NCBI RefSeq assembly: GCF_000337095.1 | Contig: NZ_AOIV01000006.1 | Location: 187,421-251,420 of the forward strand | DNA from: Halogeometricum pallidum JCM 14848 | GTDB lineage: Archaea; Halobacteriota; Halobacteria; Halobacteriales; Haloferacaceae | Length of the DNA stretch: 64,000 nt | Reading direction: 5' to 3' | Part shown: piece after piece, positions 6,600 to 15,938 of the stretch | Layout: every line of letters begins with the position of its first letter | Numbering within the stretch: position 1 is the first letter of the stretch | Notes under the pieces: generated by a model | The model's database searches: none | Told to the model about the DNA's origin: nothing | The model's input: only the letters and a program-made list of their open reading frames with translations | Translations under genes and position numbers: made by a program

Positions 6600-8723
6600 G
6601 TGGCTAGACAGGTCTCGACGACGTGTATGCGCTGTGCGGTCGGGTGCGGGCACGTCCACCGCGAGGTCGAATCGGGGATGGGAATCGAACGCGTCACCGG
6701 CGACCCCGCCCACCCGGTGTCGCAGGGCCTCGCCTGCGGCCGGGGCATCCGCGAGTCCGCGAATCCGGAGGGGGAGTGGCTCACACGACCGCTCGTCCGA
6801 CGCGACGACGAACTCGTGCCGACGACGTGGGAGAACGCCATGTGTCTCGTCGCCGGCGCCGTCTCCGATGCCGCCGCGGAGAACCCCGACGAGGTGGCCG
6901 TCCTCGGAAGCGGTCAGCAGACGAACGAGGCGGCGTACGCCCTCGGGAAACTCGCGCGGGGCGGACTCGGGACCCGGATGTACGACGCGAACACGACGCT
7001 GTGCATGGCCTCGGCGGTCACGGCGTACTACCGCGCGTTCGGCAGCGACGCCCCGCCTCCGTCGTACGACGACATCCCGGAGGCGGAGTCGCACGTCGTG
7101 TGGGGGGCGAACCCGGCCGTCGCCCACCCCGTGATGTTCCGCTGGATAACCGACAGCGCGCGGGACGGCGACCTGGTCGTCGTCGACCCCGTCGAGACGA
7201 AGTCGGTGGCGCTGGCCGACGAACACGTCGCTCTCGACCCCGGCGGCGACCTGGCCCTCGCGCAGGCGGTTCTCCGCCGCCTCGTCGACACCGACCGGGT
7301 GGACGAGGCGTTCGTCTCGGACAACGTCGTCGGCTTCGACTCCCTCCGCCGGTCGCTGCCGACCGTCGAGGACGCCGCCGAGGCCGCGGGCGTCTCCCTC
7401 GACGCCGTGGAGCGACTGGCGACGGCGTTCGAGTCGAGGACGCTCGTCTACTGGGGGATGGGCGTCAACCAGAGCGTCCGCGGGAGCGCTACCGCCGGCG
7501 CGTTGGTCGACCTCTGTCTCGCCTCGGGCAACCTCGGCCCCGGTTCCGGCCCGTTCTCCCTGACCGGGCAGGCGAACTCGATGGGCACGCGCGTCTGCTC
7601 CTCGAAGGGTTCCTGGCCCGGCCACCGTGCCTTCGACGACCCCGAGGAACGGACTCATATCGCCGACGAGTGGGACGTGCCGGTCGAGCGACTGCCCGAC
7701 GACCCCGGTCCCGGTCCGGTCGACGTACTCCGCTCGGACCCGACGGTGCTGTGGACGATAGCGACGAACCCCGCCGCGGGCTACCCGAACGGCGAGGCCG
7801 TCCGCGACGCCCTGGAGGGGACGTTCCTCGTCGTGCAGGACGCCTTCCGGACCGAAACGGTCGAGTACGCCGACGTGGTGCTGCCGGCGGCGACGTGGGG
7901 CGAGACCGAGGGGACGGCGATGAACATGGAGCGGACCGTCTCGCGCGTCCGCGCGGCCACCGACCCGCCGACGAACGTCCACACGGACCTCGACATCATC
8001 TGCGACGTGGCGCGCCGCGTCGTCCCCGGTCTCCTGCCCTCCCCGCCGGCCGACCCCGCGGAACTGTTCGACGAGTTCCGACGGCTCACCGCCGGCACGA
8101 AGGCCGACTGCGCGGGCATCACCTACGACCGCCTCGACGCGGAGTACGCCGTCCGCTGGCCCGCGAAGGGACCGACCGACAGCACGGCCTACCGCTACCT
8201 GAACGACGACGGCTCGTGGTCCTTCGAGACGCCCTCGGGTCTGGCGCGCGTCTCGACCCCCGCCTTCGACGCCCCGGCGCTTCCCGAGGAACCGGACGAC
8301 GCGTACGACCTCGTCCTCACCACGGGCCGCGAGGAGGACGGCTACAACACCGGCGTCCGCTCCCGCGGCGACGACCCCGAACCGCTCGTCGTCCGGGCCG
8401 CCCCGGAGACGTTGGACGCCCACGCGGACGCCCTCGCGGTCGACGCCGACGGGAACGAGGGCGCCGACGCGGACGGCGACGGCCCCGCGCGGACCCTGCT
8501 GGACACCCGCCGCGGCACCGTCCCGGCCGTCGTCGAGGCCGACGAGACGGTCCCCGCCGGTCTGCTGTGGTGTTCCGTCCACCACCCCGAGACGAACCGC
8601 CTCACCGTCGACGCCGTCGACCCGCACTCGAAGGAGGCGAACGTCAAGCAGTGTGCGGTCCGACTGCGACACCCCTCGAACGACCGCCCCGAACCCTCCG
8701 CCGTCGCGGAGGCGAGCGACTGA
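6600..8723 (+). CDS. nasA: Assimilatory nitrate reductase, molybdopterin bis-MGD family
   Basis: A 707-residue molybdoenzyme reducing nitrate to nitrite for assimilation, probably with ferredoxin as donor as in haloarchaea. The N-terminal [4Fe-4S] motif is CMRCAVGC with a fourth Cys in GLACGRG. The segment NTTLCMASAV carries the Cys that ligates Mo in NasA/Nap-type enzymes, and PFSLTGQANSMG matches the family signature, which separates it from formate dehydrogenase. No Tat signal precedes the Fe-S motif, so it is cytoplasmic. Nitrite reductase and transporter genes are not adjacent, so the nas genes are split or elsewhere. The start is set by the Shine-Dalgarno at 6584-6592. Confidence 0.85.
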   Translation: MARQVSTTCMRCAVGCGHVHREVESGMGIERVTGDPAHPVSQGLACGRGIRESANPEGEWLTRPLVRRDDELVPTTWENAMCLVAGAVSDAAAENPDEVAVLGSGQQTNEAAYALGKLARGGLGTRMYDANTTLCMASAVTAYYRAFGSDAPPPSYDDIPEAESHVVWGANPAVAHPVMFRWITDSARDGDLVVVDPVETKSVALADEHVALDPGGDLALAQAVLRRLVDTDRVDEAFVSDNVVGFDSLRRSLPTVEDAAEAAGVSLDAVERLATAFESRTLVYWGMGVNQSVRGSATAGALVDLCLASGNLGPGSGPFSLTGQANSMGTRVCSSKGSWPGHRAFDDPEERTHIADEWDVPVERLPDDPGPGPVDVLRSDPTVLWTIATNPAAGYPNGEAVRDALEGTFLVVQDAFRTETVEYADVVLPAATWGETEGTAMNMERTVSRVRAATDPPTNVHTDLDIICDVARRVVPGLLPSPPADPAELFDEFRRLTAGTKADCAGITYDRLDAEYAVRWPAKGPTDSTAYRYLNDDGSWSFETPSGLARVSTPAFDAPALPEEPDDAYDLVLTTGREEDGYNTGVRSRGDDPEPLVVRAAPETLDAHADALAVDADGNEGADADGDGPARTLLDTRRGTVPAVVEADETVPAGLLWCSVHHPETNRLTVDAVDPHSKEANVKQCAVRLRHPSNDRPEPSAVAEASD

Positions 8724-8756
8724 TGGTCCCCCGCGGAACGCCCGCACGCCCCTCCG

Positions 8757-8906
8757 ATGACGGCTGACGTCCGCCGGACGGGGGTCGTCGTCGACGAACG
8801 GGTCGCCCGCGCCCACGGCGCGCCGGCCATCCTCCGAGACGTCGACGTTCGGACCGACCTCCCCGACGCCGTCCCCCGCGCCGACCTCTCCGGCGTCGAC
8901 CCCTGA
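8757..8906 (+). CDS. Possible 49-residue protein downstream of nasA
   Basis: An ATG-started reading frame 33 bases after the nasA stop, ending in TGA at 8904-8906. It encodes MTADVRRTGVVVDERVARAH and ends RADLSGVDP; it is acidic with codon usage like its neighbours. A 14-codon frame starting on the nasA stop (ATG at 8722) ends within it, which could couple translation. I do not recognise the peptide. It may be a small nas-linked protein, or chance in GC-rich DNA. Confidence 0.35.
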   Translation: MTADVRRTGVVVDERVARAHGAPAILRDVDVRTDLPDAVPRADLSGVDP

Positions 8907-8994
8907 CCCGCGTCGTCTCGCAAGCCCGTGAAACTCCGCGCCCGTGTCTCGAAGTTCTGCCCCATTTATCACCACGGACGCCCGAGGAACGAAC

Positions 8995-10128
8995 ATGCCT
9001 CAGCCAGTCATCGCGGCCGCGTACCGCACCCCGTTCGGCAAGGCCGGCGGCGTCTTCGAGGACGTCCGGAGCGAGGACCTCTCCGTGGCGCTCATCGACC
9101 ACATCCTCGACGAGACGGACCTCGACGGCGAGGACGTCGACGACCTGATGTGGGGCGTCGCCCAGCAACGCGGCGAACAGGACAACAACGTCGCCCGCGT
9201 CATCGCCCTCCTCTCCGAACTCGGGGAGGGGACGCCCGCGACGAGCATCAACCGCTGGTGCGCCTCCTCGATGCAGGCCATCATCTCCGCCTCCGACGCC
9301 GTCGCCGCGGGCAACCGCGACTGCGTCCTCGCAGGCGGCGTCGAGAGCATGAGTCGCGTGCCGATGGACGGCGACTCCTACGAGCACCTCCACCCCGAAC
9401 TGTCCGAGAAGTACAACGTCTTCCAACTGCAGATGGGGATGACCGCCGAGAAGGTGGCCGAGGAGTACGGCGTCTCACGCGAGCAACAGGACGAGTACGC
9501 CGCGCGGAGCCACGAACGCGCCGCCGAGGCGACCGACTCCGGCCGCTTCGACGACGAGATAGTCCCCATCGAAACCGACGACGGCGTCGTCACCGAGGAC
9601 GAGGGCATCCGCCGGGACACCTCCGCGGAGACGCTCGCCGGCCTCGACCCCGCGTTCACCGGCGACGGAACGGTCACGGCCGGCAACTCCTCGCAGATAA
9701 CCGACGGCGCGGCGGCCGTCCTCGTCACCTCCCGGGAGTTCGCCGAGGAGAACGGCCTCGACGTCCTCGCAGAGGTGGGCGCGAACGCCGTCGCGGGCGT
9801 CGACCCGACGGTGATGGGCATCGGTCCCGTCCCGGCGACGCGGAACCTCCTCGAACGCAACGGCCGCGACGTCGAGGACTACGGCCTCGTCGAACTGAAC
9901 GAGGCGTTCGCCAGCCAGTGCGTCTACGCGCGGGACGAACTCGGCGTCGACCCCGAGCGGTACAACGTCAACGGCGGCGCCATCGCCCTCGGACACCCCC
10001 TCGGCGCCTCGGGGGCCCGCCTGCCCGTGGCGCTCATCCACGAGATGATAAAGCGCGACGAGGAGCGCGGACTCGCGACGCTGTGCGTCGGCTTCGGACA
10101 GGGCGCCGCGATAGAGTTCAGCCGGTAG
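8995..10128 (+). CDS. Thiolase (acetyl-CoA C-acyltransferase)
   Basis: A 377-residue thiolase that makes or cleaves 3-ketoacyl-CoA. The nucleophile is Cys 89 in NRWCASSMQAI; the second site has the GHPLGASGAR histidine motif and the C-terminal CVGFGQGAA cysteine. The length and the short loop domain fit degradative or biosynthetic thiolases rather than the SCP2-like archaeal HMG-CoA partners, which usually come with a DUF35 gene that is absent here. The start at MPQPVIAAAYRTPFG follows a TATA-like atttatc by about 28 bases. An acyl-CoA ligase is nearby (12900-14933), consistent with fatty acid or polyester metabolism. Confidence 0.9.
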   Translation: MPQPVIAAAYRTPFGKAGGVFEDVRSEDLSVALIDHILDETDLDGEDVDDLMWGVAQQRGEQDNNVARVIALLSELGEGTPATSINRWCASSMQAIISASDAVAAGNRDCVLAGGVESMSRVPMDGDSYEHLHPELSEKYNVFQLQMGMTAEKVAEEYGVSREQQDEYAARSHERAAEATDSGRFDDEIVPIETDDGVVTEDEGIRRDTSAETLAGLDPAFTGDGTVTAGNSSQITDGAAAVLVTSREFAEENGLDVLAEVGANAVAGVDPTVMGIGPVPATRNLLERNGRDVEDYGLVELNEAFASQCVYARDELGVDPERYNVNGGAIALGHPLGASGARLPVALIHEMIKRDEERGLATLCVGFGQGAAIEFSR

Positions 10129-10262
10129 GGTAGTCGCACCCTCCTTCGCTCCGCCGCCTCGTCCCGCCCCCGAGGTGCATCGCGCTTCGGGGGCCGGCGG
10201 ATTTCCGAACGGCCGTTCGGCCACGACGCTTTTTGAGCCCCCGTGCAAGGTACGAGATATTC

Positions 10263-10862
10263 ATGGAGAGCGACTTCTCACTCGACGCTGACAGCGACCG
10301 AACGCTCAGCCGTCGTCGCCTCCTCGCCGGCACCGTGGCCGCCGGGACGGCGGCGCTGACGCCCGCGTTCGCCGACTCGGCGACGGCCCAATCGGGCGAC
10401 GACGAGGAGTCCGTGACGCCGTCCGCGGCGGTACAGAACACGGCGCCGACGTTCGGCAACAGCGACTACGTGGGACTGTTCGTGCAGATATCGGGGTACA
10501 ACCGGGACGCGGATAGCCAGGGCGTCGGCAGTTGCGCGTTCGTGCAGAGCGAGGACAGCGTGACGGGTTACGACGCCGAGATGATCGATACCTACAACGA
10601 CAACCACGAGTCCGAGTCCATCGTGCTGTTCGCGGTCACGCAGAACCCCGTCCAACCCGGGAAGCTGTTCGTGGTGAACGACCAGTCGTCCTGCGGCGGG
10701 GGGTACGTGAGTCTGCAACTCGAAGAAGTGGGGAGCAGCAGCATCGAGACGCCCGGTTCGACCGGGTCGGGTTCGGGGTCATCGATTCCTGGCTTCGGCT
10801 TCCTCGCCGGTGCGCTCGGACTGGGGGCGGCCGGCGCGGCCGCCGCCCGGTCGGACGACTGA
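10263..10862 (+). CDS. Tat-secreted protein with PGF-CTERM-like anchor
   Basis: A 199-residue exported protein. A twin-arginine signal (SRRRLLAGTV at 16-25) ends near an Ala-x-Ala site before residue 43. The mature domain (about 45-160) has two Cys (GSCAFVQ and SSCGGGY) and no recognised fold. After a Gly/Ser linker the C-terminus reads IPGFGFLAGALG, then a hydrophobic run and a short charged end: a PGF-CTERM tripartite signal processed by archaeosortase A, so it is probably lipid-anchored at the cell surface. The start follows gctttttgag by about 26 bases and appears leaderless. It may be a surface glycoprotein; function unknown. Confidence 0.72.
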   Translation: MESDFSLDADSDRTLSRRRLLAGTVAAGTAALTPAFADSATAQSGDDEESVTPSAAVQNTAPTFGNSDYVGLFVQISGYNRDADSQGVGSCAFVQSEDSVTGYDAEMIDTYNDNHESESIVLFAVTQNPVQPGKLFVVNDQSSCGGGYVSLQLEEVGSSSIETPGSTGSGSGSSIPGFGFLAGALGLGAAGAAAARSDD

Positions 10863-10901
10863 GACGACGGTTCTCCGAGTCGGTCCGGGACTCTCCCCCG
10901 T

Positions 10902-12764
10902 TCAGCCGTCGGGGTGGACGAACGCCATCGCTTCGCGGACGGCGTCGTGGCCGCCGATGACGGTTATCCGGTCGCCGTGCTGGATGGTGTAGTCGGCGCT
11001 CGGCACGCTGGTCTGCCCGTCGCGGGCGACCAGTGCGATGAGACATCCCTCCGGGAGTTCCGGGCCGATGTCGCGGACGGTCCGCCCGACTATCTCCTCG
11101 GAGGTGACCTCTATCTCCTGTACGTCGCCCGAGCGACCGATCTCGCCCATCCAGTTCATCATCGCGGGCCGTTCGATGTAGTTGTCGATGGCCTGCGCCG
11201 TCGCCAGCACCGACGAGATGGTGCGCACGCCGAGTTCCTCGAAGGCGTCGACGTTGTTCGGGTTGTTCGCGCGGGCGATGATGGTCTCGGGGTCGAACTT
11301 CGAGTTCGCCAGTTGGGCGACCAACAGGTTCACGTCGTCGTCGCCGGTGGCGGCGACGACTATCTTCGCGTTCCCCGCCCCCGCCGAGCGCAACACGTCG
11401 GTGTCGGTGCCGTCACCTTGGTGGACGGTGTGGCCCGCGTTGCGGGCGATCTGGATTATATCCGGGTCATGTTCGATGAGCACTACGTTCTCTCCGCGGT
11501 CTTCGAGGCGTTCGGCGAGCGTCCGGCCCACCTTACCGCCTCCGACGATGAGTACACGCATTGGGATGACGTCGAGGTATTCCGCTATCTGTCGCGCGAG
11601 GCCGCCCTCGAAGACGACCGTCACGAGGATGACGAGGAAGACGGTGCCGACGAGCGTGTCGGCCGCCTGCGTCAGTCCTTCCGCTCGCAGTTGGATGGCG
11701 AACAGCGTCGCCACGGACGCGGGGATGATGCCGCGCGGGCCGACGAGGCTCATGAACCACTTTTCGCCCGTCGTGAACCGGTCGCCCCGTGCCGACAGGA
11801 ACACGAGGAGGGGCCGGAGTACGAGGGCGACGACGACGACGACGCCGAGGCCGCCGAGGCCGAGGCGGATGAGCGTCCCGAAGTCCAACAGCGCCGCCAA
11901 GGCGATAAAGACGAACGAGAGCACGATGAGGGTGATGTCGCCCTTGAACGCCGAGATGTCCTCCTCGTAGGGGATGTCGGCGTTGCCGAGGAGGATGCCG
12001 GCCGTGGCGACGGCGGCGATGCCCGCTTCGGTGGCGATGAAGTCCGCGGCGCCGTAGGCGACGAGCGCTCCGGCGAGAACGAGCAGGCGCGCGTTCTGCG
12101 GCGCGTTGCCCGGCGAGAGGTCGACGTACCGGAGGGCGTAGAACATCGCCGCGGCGACCAGGGCGCCGACGATGACGCCGACGCCGAGTCGCTCGGCGAA
12201 CAGCGTCAGGAGCGCGCCGGGTTCGGTGACGCCCTCGATGATGGCCTCGAAGATGACGACGGCGAGGATGGCCGCCGTCACGTCGTTGACGATACCCTCC
12301 GTCTCCAACAGCGCCTCGACGCGGTCGCGCGCCGGGACGACTTCGAGGATGGGGGCGATGACCGTCGGCCCCGTGGCGACGAGCAGGGCGCCGATGAGGA
12401 ACGACAGGGGCCACGGCGACCCGAGGAGGTAGTGAATCGCGGCCGCCGTCCCGACGAGCGCGATTACCGCTCCGACGGTGACGACGCGAATCGTCGCCGC
12501 CGGCGCCTCTCTGAGCTTCTGGATACGCAGGTGGAACGCCCCCTCGAAGACGATGATCGCCACCGAGAGGCCGACGATGGCCGAGAGACCGCCGCCGAAG
12601 GAGTCGGGGTTGACGACGCCGAGCACCTCCGGCCCGAGCACGATACCCGAGGCGATGAGAAAGAGGACGCTCGGGACCTGGAACCGGTCGGAGAGCACCT
12701 GCGAGACGACGCCGATACCGATGATGGCCGCGACGATGTAGATGAGATTCGAGCCGGCGGCCAT
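10902..12764 (-). CDS. Cation:proton antiporter with RCK (TrkA-N/TrkA-C) regulatory domain
   Basis: A 620-residue protein. Residues 1-385 form the CPA-type exchanger (Na+/H+ or K+/H+ antiporter) with about 12 membrane segments and the motif GPRGIIPASVATLFAIQL. The C-terminal half starts with MRVLIVGGGKVG, a Rossmann nucleotide-binding TrkA-N domain, followed by a TrkA-C domain to the end. In the family these cytosolic domains gate transport in response to nucleotide. It probably helps control Na+/K+ and pH in a salt-loving cell. The start is supported by a Shine-Dalgarno five bases upstream. It lies downstream of the acyl-CoA ligase on the same strand but with its own promoter-like region. 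Confidence 0.9.
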   Translation of the reverse strand: MAAGSNLIYIVAAIIGIGVVSQVLSDRFQVPSVLFLIASGIVLGPEVLGVVNPDSFGGGLSAIVGLSVAIIVFEGAFHLRIQKLREAPAATIRVVTVGAVIALVGTAAAIHYLLGSPWPLSFLIGALLVATGPTVIAPILEVVPARDRVEALLETEGIVNDVTAAILAVVIFEAIIEGVTEPGALLTLFAERLGVGVIVGALVAAAMFYALRYVDLSPGNAPQNARLLVLAGALVAYGAADFIATEAGIAAVATAGILLGNADIPYEEDISAFKGDITLIVLSFVFIALAALLDFGTLIRLGLGGLGVVVVVALVLRPLLVFLSARGDRFTTGEKWFMSLVGPRGIIPASVATLFAIQLRAEGLTQAADTLVGTVFLVILVTVVFEGGLARQIAEYLDVIPMRVLIVGGGKVGRTLAERLEDRGENVVLIEHDPDIIQIARNAGHTVHQGDGTDTDVLRSAGAGNAKIVVAATGDDDVNLLVAQLANSKFDPETIIARANNPNNVDAFEELGVRTISSVLATAQAIDNYIERPAMMNWMGEIGRSGDVQEIEVTSEEIVGRTVRDIGPELPEGCLIALVARDGQTSVPSADYTIQHGDRITVIGGHDAVREAMAFVHPDG

Positions 12765-12769
12765 TATAT

Positions 12770-12812
12770 CTCCTCCATGTATCTTCGGTCATGTGGCGAA
12801 TGAACATAAAAC
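12770..12812 (-). promoter_or_regulatory. Promoter and Shine-Dalgarno of the antiporter gene
   Basis: Read on the minus strand, GTTTTATG (12805-12812) is a TATA-like element, and GGAGGAG (12770-12776) lies five bases before the ATG. The transcript therefore appears to carry a short leader with a ribosome-binding site. Confidence 0.5.
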
Positions 12813-12899
12813 CCCACATTCACGGCGCCCTTTTCCGGGGTAAAACTGAACAATCGTTCGGAAAATGGGACAAGTGACGAATATCCTGTGGAAATGCGG

Positions 12900-14933
12900 T
12901 CAGCGTCCGCTGACGTCCGCTGAGGGCTCGTCGTACAGCATTTTGACCTGGTCGGCGTACCGGTCGAGGATGTTGCGGCGCTTCTTCTTCATCGTCGGCG
13001 TCATCAGGTCGTTGTGTTCGGTGAACTCCTCGGGCACCACCCGGAACTGCTTGATCCGCTCGTACGGCTCGAAGCGCTCGTTCACCTCGTCCACCTCCGC
13101 TTGGATTCGGTCGCGGACGCGGTCGTCGCGGCACAGAGAGCGGAGGCCGTCCGGCAGGTCGTACCCCTCGCGGTCGGCCCACTCGCGGACGCCGTCGACG
13201 TTCGGCACGACGAGCGCCGAGACGAACTTTCGGCCGTCGCCGAGCACCATGCACTGCTCGATGACGTCGCTGGAGGCGAACGCGTCCTCGATGGGACCGG
13301 GAGCGACGTTCTTGCCCGTCGAGAGCACGAGAATCTGCTTTGCGCGTTCGCGGAACGCGACGTATCCGTCCGGGCGGAGTTCCACCACGTCGCCCGTGCG
13401 GAACCACGGACCGTTCTCTCCTTCGGACGCCTCGCTCGCGTCGTCGCCGGGGACGTCGTCGGTGAACGCGGCCTCGGTCTCCTCGGGGCGGTTCCAGTAG
13501 CCCTCGGTGACGTTCGGTCCTCTCACCAACAGTTCGCCCACCTCGCCGCCCGCCTCGCCCGTCACGTCGCCGACGACGGTGTCGTCCAGTCGCACCTCCA
13601 CGTCGGTCACCGGCGGGCCGATGGTGCCTATCTTCGGCTCTTCGGGCGGGTTGACGGCGACGACGGGTGACGTCTCGGTGAGGCCGTACCCCTCCAGAAT
13701 CGGCAGCCCCATCGCGTGGTACAGCGCGCACAGGTCCGGCGAGAGGCTGCCTCCGCCGCTGATGAAGAAGTCGATTTGGCCGCCGAGCGCCTCCCGGACC
13801 TGCTCGAAGACGAGTCGGTCCGCCACCCGGTGTTTCGCCGAGAGGAGCACGCCGGGGGCGTCCGCCTCGTGGTACTCGCGGCCGACGCCGACGGCCCACT
13901 CGAAGATGCGTCTTTTCGTCTCCGACTCGCTCGCCTGCGCCCGAATCGCGTCGTACAGTTTCTCGTAGACCCGCGGAACGCTCGTCCCCGTCGTCGGCCG
14001 GACGAGTCCGAAGTCCTCGCGGAGGGTGTCGGGGCTCTCCGCGTAGGCGACGCAGGCGCCCGCGGCGAACATCATGAAGTGCCCGGCGAGACGCTCGAAG
14101 ACGTGCGCCAAGGGGAGAAACGACAGCGTGACCGACCCCCGACCGATGACCGGCACGTCGTCGCCCTTGTCCGGTCGGGCGGCGAACCGCTTGTAACACT
14201 GGTTCACGTTCGAGCGGAAGTTGCGGTGGGTGAGCTTCACGCCCTTCGGCCGTCCCGTCGTCCCGGAGGTGTAGATGAGCGAGGCGAGGTCCGCGGGGTC
14301 GCTCCCGTCGACCCACGACTCGTACGCCGCCTCGTCGAACGACGCCGCGCCCCGTTCGTGCACCTCGCCGAGCGTGTAGACGTCCGGGCGGTCGCGGACG
14401 GCGCCGCCCATCCCGCTACCGTCGGCCGGGTCGTCCACGAGGACGATGAACTCCAAATCGAGTTCGTCCTCGACGGCGAGGACGCGCCGGAGGAGTTCGG
14501 GGTTCTCGACGACGACGCCGGACGCCCCGGGGTCCGAGAGCAGATACTTCACCTGGCGTTCGGAGGAGGAGGTGTAGACGGTGGTGACGACGCCGCCGGC
14601 CGCGAGGAGGGCGAAGTCGCACTGCGCCCACTCCATCCGGGTGTGCGAGAGGAGGCCGACGCGCGACCCGTCCTCGACGCCGAGTTCGCGGAAGCCGGCG
14701 GCGAGGTTCCGGACGACGTCGCGCATCTCCCCGTACGTCAGCGACGCGAACTCGCCGTCCGGCGCCGCGGGGACGACGCCGGCGCCGACGAGCGAACGGT
14801 CGTAGATGCCGCCTTTGTACCGCTGAGCGGGTTCGTCGGCGTTTCGAGCCGCGCTGTCCTCGAACATCCGCGCCAGCGTCCCGTCGCCGACGACTTCGTC
14901 CTCGAAGGTCGCTTCGGAGTCCCGCCAGTTCAT
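12900..14933 (-). CDS. Long-chain acyl-CoA synthetase (AMP-forming)
   Basis: A 677-residue ANL-superfamily ligase that activates fatty acids via an acyl-adenylate. Visible motifs are the P-loop-like LIYTSGTTGRPKGVKLTHRN, the core motif GYGLTETSP, and the hinge and tail region WFRTGDVVELRPDGYVAFRE...KNVAPGPIEDA. Length fits the eukaryote/bacterial long-chain FadD15-like group with an insert in the C-terminal domain. The ATG at 14933 follows a TATA-like cttttaaatt. It could feed the thiolase nearby, but the genes are on opposite strands. The exact chain length preference cannot be read from sequence. Confidence 0.92.
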   Translation of the reverse strand: MNWRDSEATFEDEVVGDGTLARMFEDSAARNADEPAQRYKGGIYDRSLVGAGVVPAAPDGEFASLTYGEMRDVVRNLAAGFRELGVEDGSRVGLLSHTRMEWAQCDFALLAAGGVVTTVYTSSSERQVKYLLSDPGASGVVVENPELLRRVLAVEDELDLEFIVLVDDPADGSGMGGAVRDRPDVYTLGEVHERGAASFDEAAYESWVDGSDPADLASLIYTSGTTGRPKGVKLTHRNFRSNVNQCYKRFAARPDKGDDVPVIGRGSVTLSFLPLAHVFERLAGHFMMFAAGACVAYAESPDTLREDFGLVRPTTGTSVPRVYEKLYDAIRAQASESETKRRIFEWAVGVGREYHEADAPGVLLSAKHRVADRLVFEQVREALGGQIDFFISGGGSLSPDLCALYHAMGLPILEGYGLTETSPVVAVNPPEEPKIGTIGPPVTDVEVRLDDTVVGDVTGEAGGEVGELLVRGPNVTEGYWNRPEETEAAFTDDVPGDDASEASEGENGPWFRTGDVVELRPDGYVAFRERAKQILVLSTGKNVAPGPIEDAFASSDVIEQCMVLGDGRKFVSALVVPNVDGVREWADREGYDLPDGLRSLCRDDRVRDRIQAEVDEVNERFEPYERIKQFRVVPEEFTEHNDLMTPTMKKKRRNILDRYADQVKMLYDEPSADVSGR

Positions 14934-15023
14934 ACAACTACGTATTCGTTCACAATTTAAAAGAATATACGTTCGAAAACGACGCCGTCGAGCGTTCGAC
15001 CGAGCGCCCGAACCCGTGCGCCC

Positions 15024-15938
15024 TCACTCCTGCTTCGCCAGATAGTCCAGGTAGCCCAGGACGCCGCGCGCGTTCAGTTTCTCCTCCTCGGTGGCCTTCC
15101 GGTCGTCCCACACCTCGTCCATCCGGGTGTGCTCGGCGAAGTAGTCGACCACGGCATCGTCGTCGTCCAGTTCCTCGCGCTTCTGCCGCACCGCTTCGAC
15201 CCACTCCACCAGCGTCCGCTTGTACGACTCCATCAGCGCCTCGTCGTACTCGACCGGACCGAAGTGACCGAAGCAGAGCGTCTCGGGTTCGATGTCCTCG
15301 ATGGTGCGCACGTCCGACAGACACCGCTCCAAGTCGAACTGCGAGGGCGGCGACGTCTGACGTATCGCTCCCTGCTGCGGGACGTAGATGCCCGCCGCGT
15401 CGCCGGTGAACAGCACGTCGTCGGCCGAGTCGCGGAACATCGTCTGGTGGGGGGCGTGCCCGGGAGCTTCGATGACCGAGAGCGTCCGGTCGCCCAAGTC
15501 CACCTCGTCGCCGTCGCTCAGCGGTTCGAGGCGGTCCTCCGGCACCGGTTCGGGTTCGACGTAGTACTCCCACTGCCGGCCGACGGCGGCCTTCGTCCCC
15601 TCGACCAGTCGCTCGGGGTCGGCGAGGTGCGGAACGCCGATTTCGTGGGTCATCACCGTCGCGTTCGGACACGCCTCGGCGAGGTAGCCCGCGCCGCCCG
15701 CGTGGTCGAGGTGGACGTGCGTCGGCAGGATGTACGCCACGTCCTCGCGGGCGATGTCGAGTTCGTCCAGGGCGTCGAGGAGGAACTCCCGGTTCGTTCC
15801 GATACCGGTGTCGACGAACGCCGGTCGCTCGGCGTCGAGGAGGTAGACGGAGCCGTACTGCTCGGTGTCGTACATTCCGGTGTCGACGTAGTGGACGTCC
15901 TCCGCGCCGGGCACCGCCGAAACGTCGCCGCGTGTCAT
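15024..15938 (-). CDS. MBL-fold metallo-hydrolase
   Basis: A 304-residue protein with a complete metallo-beta-lactamase domain: LPTHVHLDHAGG (about 71-82), a third His in VMTHEIGVPH, the Asp of FTGDAAGIYV and the C-terminal FGHFGPVEYD. This pattern fits the glyoxalase II/quinoprotein-type MBL branch. The C-terminal ~80 residues are helical and may help substrate selection. It is encoded upstream of the acyl-CoA ligase gene on the same strand with a gap of 90 bases, so a thioesterase-like role is possible but unproven. Confidence 0.85.
   Translation of the reverse strand: MTRGDVSAVPGAEDVHYVDTGMYDTEQYGSVYLLDAERPAFVDTGIGTNREFLLDALDELDIAREDVAYILPTHVHLDHAGGAGYLAEACPNATVMTHEIGVPHLADPERLVEGTKAAVGRQWEYYVEPEPVPEDRLEPLSDGDEVDLGDRTLSVIEAPGHAPHQTMFRDSADDVLFTGDAAGIYVPQQGAIRQTSPPSQFDLERCLSDVRTIEDIEPETLCFGHFGPVEYDEALMESYKRTLVEWVEAVRQKREELDDDDAVVDYFAEHTRMDEVWDDRKATEEEKLNARGVLGYLDYLAKQE

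Noticed and set aside
6600..8723. Formate dehydrogenase instead of nitrate reductase
   Set aside because: The Mo-ligand region NTTLCMASAV and PFSLTGQANSMG fit the NasA group; no formate dehydrogenase beta subunit or selenocysteine codon is present.
6573..8996. 807-codon open frame antisense to nasA
   Set aside because: Arg/Gly/Val-rich composition typical of antisense frames in GC-rich halophile DNA; nasA on the other strand has full family motifs.
10914..12803. 629-codon open frame antisense to the antiporter
   Set aside because: Antisense mirror of the membrane protein; highly charged and without motifs.
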